From Warburgia ugandensis (lineage: Eukaryota > Streptophyta > Magnoliopsida > Canellales > Canellaceae), in the NCBI GenBank assembly GCA_035236585.1, contig CP141137.1, positions 10,556,327-10,620,326 on the forward strand: a stretch of DNA of 64,000 nt. The letters run 5' to 3'. The notes beneath the pieces were generated by a model, which searched no databases, was not told the DNA's origin, and saw only the letters and a program-made list of their open reading frames with translations. Both the position numbers and the translations under genes were made by a program. This document shows, in pieces, positions 61,801-64,000 of the stretch. The number at the start of each line of letters is the position of its first letter. Position 1 is the first letter of the stretch.

Positions 61801-63650
61801 AAGAACCCAAAAATTTTACACCGTGAAAGATTCTTGGTTGTTGGTGTAATTCAATTTCAAGGCACAAAACACTTTCCACTGAGTATTCCTTTTTCGGTGG
61901 AAATAAATTTCCATCCATTTCCTGCCAACCTAACAGGCTGCTTTTCCGGATTTTCTCAATGACGTAAATGAATTTCTACTATGTGACCAATACTAAGCCT
62001 AATCATTTCACTGCAATCAGAAACCTTTGGTGACCCGCTGCACAAAGTGACCCTAGTACCAGTGATTGAACCCATAAAATTTGGTGGCATATTATGAGAC
62101 AACACAGATTATCCTGTCCCATGCTAAGAATATGAAGTTTGGGAACTGAGAATGACAGTCTCCCTTCCAACTTACACACACTTATGATGGTTTTCTGATT
62201 ATTTCACTCTGTCTCTAGTTATTACCAATGAAGATGGTTGTTCCTGGTAAACAAAGGAAGTCCAGTTTTCTCCTCCCATATAGGGCGAGAGAGGAAAGTC
62301 ACATCCATGCACTCTTTTGTGATGATGCCCCATATTCTCAGTAGAGACTACTAGCAGCCAGAAATTACATGTACCCACATTTTAAGTTATCAAAACCATT
62401 TGTTTGCTTGTTGGTTGGGATTTCTCGGGGAATGGCATATGACTCAATTACCTCATTATGCCTTTGCTAATATGGCTGGAATGGTGGTGGGTTCTTTGGC
62501 ATGCTACTACCCAGCTGTCTATGCTGCATGAGCTGAGCCATACTTCTTTGTACACCTAATAGGTGTCTAGTTTGGCAGGAATGTGTGGCTTGAAGAAATG
62601 TGGAACAATTTTCCATGTCTGGAATTATAAAAATCCAACCATTTCAGTAAAAAAGAATGATGATCCCTGGCATTTCCAGCAAGAAACTGAGTAAGTAGGA
62701 ATTTGAACTCAGAAGTAAAGAAGGAACAGGCAGTGTTAGAGCAGAAATATGACTGGATGAGGTGGGTGTTCACCAAACATTTCCATCTTTGGACAATTAA
62801 TTATAAAGCCACCAGTCAGTATACTATAATTGTAAGATGGGGTTGAATTTTTTCTTCAAAAAAGGAAGAAGAAGAATAAAATGGGTTTCAATTTTTGTAC
62901 AAGTCCAGGTACAGGTACATGCTCAAGGATGTGTAAAGAAGTCCATGCCCTTCTTTTCTTGCATGGTGAAACTTTATTGTAGATCTAAGTTGCTCTTCAT
63001 ATTTGCCATACCAAAAACAGGCTACCCACTAAATTCAATGCATTTGAATGATCCAATCTATTTCTTTTAGGTCTTTGAAAAAATCAACAGAAGTAGATGG
63101 TCGCTAGTTTTTTCTCAAAGGAACATAGGCTAAAGGTACAGTGGGCTGGAAATTTGATCTCTAGCCTATCTAAGCTCTAGCCATTCGAAGTATGATGAAT
63201 AACTTTGATTTACAAAATAAAGTTTCACTATGCAAGAAAAGAAGGGTGTTGACTTCTGCTTATGCCCTTGAGTGTGTACACCTAGCGGGACTCTTTGTAA
63301 ATGGCTTGTCATCATCACTCCCTGGTAGATAGATTGGTCATTGAGGGAAAAATAAGTGCCGCTTGGTTCTGTCTCCCCAGTTCTCTTAATGAGTATTAGG
63401 ACATCCATCATGCAGTGACTGATATTTAGTTATGTACATTTCGCTCAATGGTTTTTTTAGTTATTGTTGTTGTAGAGGTCCTTATGCCTGTGCACCTAGA
63501 TTATCTTCCACTTATGTTATAAAATTACCTGGTAATGCAGGACTACTTCCGAACTACTTACAATTTCTTGGAACTTTCTCCACATGCTTTAATCCCAATG
63601 CATGGCAGAGTCAACCTGTGGCCTAAGCAGATGCTCTGTGGATATCTCAA
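27940..63650 (+). CDS. Metallo-beta-lactamase-fold hydrolase (LACTB2-like), ten exons, 3' end outside window
   Basis: Joined exons give about 405 codons in one frame with no stop; every intron is GT–AG. Family motifs: H-x-H-x-D-H (HHHYDH, residues 267-272, exon 5), the third metal site GHTDGH (330-335, exon 8), the bridging aspartate in VGDHC (D350) and the last histidine in PMHGR (H390, exon 10). These are the two-metal ligands of glyoxalase II/LACTB2-type enzymes, so hydrolysis of an ester, thioester or phosphodiester bond is expected; the substrate cannot be read from sequence. The plant-specific N-terminal part (about 1-190; motifs [25 protein letters not shown]) matches my memory of the Arabidopsis metallo-beta-lactamase family protein At4g33540. 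The start ATG has A at -3 and is followed by a family-like N-terminus; no transit peptide is obvious. The C-terminal region (roughly the last 100 residues in relatives) lies beyond the window. About 1.2 kb of coding sequence is spread over 35.7 kb. Confidence 0.93.
30506..30598 (-). mobile_element. Au-like SINE copy 13, 5'-truncated, nested in LINE copy 3
   Basis: Only the last 93 bp of the SINE, yet flanked by a perfect TSD of 16-18 bp (atcttattacctattggt) at 30488-30505 and 30599-30616. So it was truncated while inserting, not later. It has the ggccattgtgg subfamily markers and few mutations. Confidence 0.93.
30669..30853 (+). mobile_element. Au-like SINE copy 14, full length, nested in LINE copy 3
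   Basis: Perfect 17-bp TSD aattctatcctttctta at 30652-30668 and 30854-30870. Boxes tggcgcaacggt and acgggttcaaggcg are intact. One of the best preserved copies. Confidence 0.95.
33575..33722 (+). CDS. Exon 2 of the MBL-fold hydrolase gene
   Basis: Acceptor ttggcag, donor CAAG|gtctgt. It encodes residues 88-136 plus one base (phase 1), including [19 protein letters not shown] and LFILGRL. The donor choice is supported because joining to exon 3 gives LQESTKW, a conserved-looking junction in plant relatives. Confidence 0.88.
33950..34600 (+). mobile_element. Possible Ty3/gypsy-like remnant (fossil)
   Basis: A short protease-like motif, [12 protein letters not shown] (34067-34102), is typical of plant Ty3-type polyproteins. 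Non-coding LTR-like sequence follows, with a (TTTA)n run at about 34268-34298. Broken and very partial; no ends identified. Confidence 0.35.
34719..34899 (+). mobile_element. Au-like SINE copy 15, full length
   Basis: Perfect 19-bp TSD aataaatgccactaattag at 34700-34718 and 34900-34918. The 3' end reads gctgaccccctt. Subfamily pattern gtgtactctaggcccttgtg. Confidence 0.95.
37500..38575. repeat. Purine-rich tract (about 1.05 kb) with spaced direct repeats
   Basis: The plus strand is almost all G/A over about 1 kb, interrupted by short C/T-containing motifs of the type gtctgcc..cagcc at about 38066, 38318, 38420 and 38513, spaced roughly 90-250 bp. The 360-codon minus-strand frame through it is Ser/Pro/Leu/Phe low complexity and is not called as a gene. 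Confidence 0.75.
39344..39450. repeat. 54-bp tandem duplication
   Basis: Two units starting at 39344 and 39398, each with tagtgag.ttccacaggtg then gatcttcacatctgaagaa; nearly identical. Confidence 0.9.
40527..40780. repeat. 124-bp tandem duplication
   Basis: ccccacaaggtcc recurs at 40527 and 40651, followed in both by aatgagaaagttaaagtga and tatttggaatttgagtttct. Mildly diverged; within intron 2. Confidence 0.9.
41588..41742 (+). CDS. Exon 3 of the MBL-fold hydrolase gene
   Basis: Acceptor tgcatccag, donor TATCAG|gtttgc. Two bases complete the split codon, then 51 codons follow, including [11 protein letters not shown] and [11 protein letters not shown]. The frame stays open upstream of the acceptor, but only this acceptor gives the family-like junction and correct phase. 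Confidence 0.86.
41743..43207 (+). other. Intron 3 (1.5 kb)
   Basis: Donor gtttgc, acceptor tatcag. AT-rich sequence without a recognised repeat family. Confidence 0.85.
43208..43390 (+). CDS. Exon 4 of the MBL-fold hydrolase gene
   Basis: Acceptor tgtatcag, donor GGAGAG|gtatga; 61 codons, phase 0 at both ends. It encodes [28 protein letters not shown] and [15 protein letters not shown], the beta-strand-rich start of the MBL fold just before the metal-binding motif. Confidence 0.93.
44325..44387 (-). mobile_element. Au-like SINE copy 16, 5'-truncated with TSD
   Basis: Only 63 bp of the 3' end, flanked by aattgttaaactttta (44309-44324) and aattgctaaactttta (44388-44403), a 16-bp TSD with one mismatch. 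Confidence 0.9.
44965..45146 (+). mobile_element. Au-like SINE copy 17, full length
   Basis: From tgaaggggagccttgcgc to gctgccctttttt. A short tgtcatt repeats on both sides (44958-44964, 45147-45153). Carries the cctactataggcccttgt pattern. Confidence 0.92.
45901..46039 (+). mobile_element. Au-like SINE copy 18, 5'-truncated with TSD
   Basis: Starts within the tRNA-like part at taccttgaggtcacgg, just upstream of box B. Flanked by the 11-bp TSD ttatgatgtgt at 45890-45900 and 46040-46050. Confidence 0.92.
46427..46502 (+). CDS. Exon 5, carrying the H-x-H-x-D-H metal motif
   Basis: Acceptor gatcag, donor GATG|gtaagt; 25 codons plus one base. It encodes [19 protein letters not shown], with the four ligands of the signature motif at residues 267, 269, 271 and 272. 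Confidence 0.93.
46670..47120. repeat. Tandem duplication, about 234-bp unit
   Basis: Units start at aagtgaacataatat near 46670 and 46904 and share ggttcatt.atg, cactcttg/ctctcttg and gccaa.tttagtg segments. Similar peptide fragments ([13 protein letters not shown] and [13 protein letters not shown]) in the two frames reflect the duplication. A third unit may begin at 47113. Confidence 0.85.
47229..49229 (+). mobile_element. RTE-type LINE copy 4, 5'-truncated
   Basis: In the sense direction of the gene. Begins near the linker (AESIKKV-like), includes [20 protein letters not shown] (47754-47963), [28 protein letters not shown] (47976-48218) and an intact [11 protein letters not shown] box (about 48425). 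It ends HVADP plus a short (GAT)n at 49216-49229. Several stops and frame changes. No TSD identified. Long stretches match copy 2 almost base for base. Confidence 0.9.
49721..49808. repeat. Compound (CT)n(CA)n microsatellite
   Basis: About 26 CT units followed by about 17 CA units without interruption; intron 5. Confidence 0.97.
49960..50700 (+). mobile_element. Ty3/gypsy gag-like remnant (fossil)
   Basis: Short stretches resemble the plant Ty3 gag core (a VHNVFDYK segment followed by [10 protein letters not shown]). Broken, partial and without visible LTRs or pol. Confidence 0.5.
51050..51231 (+). mobile_element. Au-like SINE copy 19, full length, very well preserved
   Basis: Perfect 18-bp TSD atttaattcctctaagga at 51032-51049 and 51232-51249. 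Boxes tggcgcaacggt and acgggttcaaggcg are intact, with the ggccattgtggcccgcc subfamily pattern. Likely one of the youngest insertions. Confidence 0.96.
51380..52680 (+). mobile_element. Ty1/copia pol remnant (fossil)
   Basis: Pieces resemble copia reverse transcriptase ([10 protein letters not shown] followed by WFDMFS) and, further right, the RNase H/3' region. Broken in many places; no LTRs recognised; old. Confidence 0.65.
52932..53009 (+). CDS. Exon 6 of the MBL-fold hydrolase gene
   Basis: Acceptor gatttcag, donor GGAAAAG|gttggt. It completes the split glycine codon, then encodes [19 protein letters not shown] and LHRIGK, the segment between metal motifs 2 and 3. Phase 1 at the 3' end. 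Confidence 0.9.
53010..54510 (+). other. Intron 6 (1.5 kb)
   Basis: Donor gttggt, acceptor gtaacag. No repeat family recognised; a short AT run at 53700-53711. Confidence 0.85.
54511..54596 (+). CDS. Exon 7 of the MBL-fold hydrolase gene
   Basis: Acceptor ttgtaacag, donor GCTCCG|gtatca. It completes an aspartate codon, then 28 codons including [19 protein letters not shown] and RLDVIFAP. It leads directly into GHTDGH when spliced to exon 8. Confidence 0.91.
55739..55894 (+). mobile_element. Au-like SINE copy 20, 5'-truncated
   Basis: Starts at the tRNA-like gttgttgttgtgtgacc and runs to gctgcccttt. An imperfect 19-bp TSD (taccttgacataaacagta and taccttagcataaacagta) lies at 55720-55738 and 55895-55913. 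Confidence 0.9.
56333..56490 (+). mobile_element. Au-like SINE copy 21, 5'-truncated inside box A
   Basis: Starts at acggtaaaagtt, so the first 20 or so bases are missing. Perfect 12-bp TSD taatggtgctca at 56321-56332 and 56491-56502; the last CA of the TSD could also belong to the SINE (gcgcaacgg). There is no T run at the 3' end. Confidence 0.93.
56549..56729 (+). mobile_element. Au-like SINE copy 22, full length
   Basis: TSD of 18 bp with two mismatches: tttgtattttattctgtt (56531-56548) and tttttattttattccgtt (56730-56747). Only 58 bp from copy 21, in the same orientation. Confidence 0.9.
58020..58310 (+). mobile_element. Ty3/gypsy gag C-terminal remnant (fossil)
   Basis: A segment resembling ALKIE of plant Ty3 gag is followed by a decayed zinc-knuckle region (GHYAFKCP). 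Short and broken, no LTRs seen. Confidence 0.5.
59644..59717 (+). CDS. Exon 8, carrying GHTDGH and the bridging aspartate
   Basis: Acceptor caaccag, donor GTAGG|gtaaga; 24 codons plus two bases. It encodes [20 protein letters not shown] then DHCVG, so the third histidine site (H331) and bridging aspartate (D350) share this 74-base exon. Confidence 0.94.
59718..61492 (+). other. Intron 8 (1.8 kb)
   Basis: Donor gtaaga, acceptor tttacag. Short CA-type runs (60487-60500, 61379-61393); otherwise unassigned. Confidence 0.85.
61493..61538 (+). CDS. Exon 9 (46-base micro-exon)
   Basis: Acceptor tgtttacag, donor ATGACG|gtaact. It encodes [15 protein letters not shown] after completing a split glycine. 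It is too short to appear as an open frame of its own, but its phase and family similarity fit exactly. Confidence 0.9.
61714..61938. mobile_element. MITE with about 40-bp terminal inverted repeats
   Basis: Left gttcggttggcaggaaatgg and right ccatttcctgccaacctaac are complementary, continuing through gaaattgatttcc/ggaaataaatttc. About 225 bp, no coding sequence. Internally also partly palindromic. The same family is seen at 12280-12517. Superfamily and TSD not resolved. Confidence 0.8.
62909..63286. repeat. Inverted repeat, arms about 100 bp, loop about 165 bp
   Basis: The arm at 62909-63013 (cccttcttttcttgcat, gtgaaactttatt) is complementary to the arm at 63177-63286 (atgcaagaaaagaaggg, aataaagtttcac). 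The plus-strand frame of one arm and the minus-strand frame of the other share FFSC.VKLY, confirming it. The transcript of intron 9 could form a long imperfect hairpin. Confidence 0.85.
63541..63650 (+). CDS. Exon 10, carrying the last metal-ligand histidine
   Basis: Acceptor ggtaatgcag, donor CTCAA|gtatga; 36 codons plus two bases. It encodes [20 protein letters not shown] then [16 protein letters not shown]. The histidine of PMHGR (H390) is the final metal ligand. The transcript continues past the window. Confidence 0.92.
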
Positions 63651-64000
63651 GTATGAAGTATATCAAACTCTCTTTCTTCTGATTTGACCATTAATGTGCA
63701 TGCAAATAATGTATGGGTTCTTGCATTTTTCTTTTGAAAACCAACATTAATGCATTAAAATCAACAGTTCAGGATTTGCCTCTTTGGAAGTTGCAAATTT
63801 CCCTTGTGTTTTCCTTCATGAGGAGTGGTGTCATCTAGAGGTCAATGGCTCTGCATGTGACATGCGCTTGATTTTGTTAGGTTAAGTTCATTTGCATAAT
63901 ATTTTACTGCATTTTTCAATCTGGAAGCCACATTAGTTTGAAGCGTGTCAAAGTTGAAGGGGAAGACTTAATTTAAATACATTATGCAGTCATAAGTAAA
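63651..64000 (+). other. Start of intron 10
   Basis: Donor gtatga at 63651. No further family-like exon seen before the window ends. Confidence 0.7.

Larger units (their letters stand above)
61539..63540 (+). other. Intron 9 (2.0 kb)
   Basis: Donor gtaact, acceptor atgcag. Holds a MITE (61714-61938), a possible MITE relative (62568-62786, ends tagtttggcagg / caccaaacatttcc) and an inverted repeat (62909-63286). Confidence 0.85.

Overview
The window is nuclear DNA of a flowering plant. It has canonical GT–AG introns, kilobase-scale introns, many tRNA-derived SINEs of the Au type, RTE-type LINEs with GAT-repeat tails, MITEs and decayed LTR-retrotransposon pieces. There is no bacterial-style gene packing. 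Low gene density and huge introns suggest a large genome, perhaps a magnoliid or another non-grass lineage, but the species cannot be fixed from the sequence.

One host gene is well supported. It is a plant metallo-beta-lactamase-fold hydrolase of the LACTB2-like/glyoxalase II superfamily, on the plus strand. It starts at 27940 and runs off the right edge. I place ten exons: 27940-28200, 33575-33722, 41588-41742, 43208-43390, 46427-46502, 52932-53009, 54511-54596, 59644-59717, 61493-61538 and 63541-63650. They keep one reading frame across nine introns and give about 405 codons with all metal-binding motifs. At least one further exon lies outside. About 97% of the visible gene is intron. A fragment of another gene's last exon may lie at 3-86.

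Layout. 1-4.6 kb and 10.9-16.4 kb are two diverged copies of one segmental duplication. Between them lie an unassigned LTR-like stretch (4.9-8.1 kb) and the longest LINE copy (8.14-10.9 kb). 16.7-27.6 kb is repeat-rich intergenic DNA: a LINE copy with a perfect target-site duplication (TSD), compound microsatellites and five SINEs. 27.6-64 kb is the gene, with introns filled by two more LINE copies, ten SINEs, MITEs, tandem duplications and LTR-element fossils.

I count 22 Au-like SINE copies. Many have target-site duplications of 11-19 bp, and several are nested in LINEs or in one arm of the duplication, so insertions can be ordered in time. I found no new defence, toxin or biosynthetic system. 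What deserves attention is the intact gene in introns saturated with repeats, the nested insertion chronology, 5'-truncated SINEs that kept their TSDs, and several fold-back elements.
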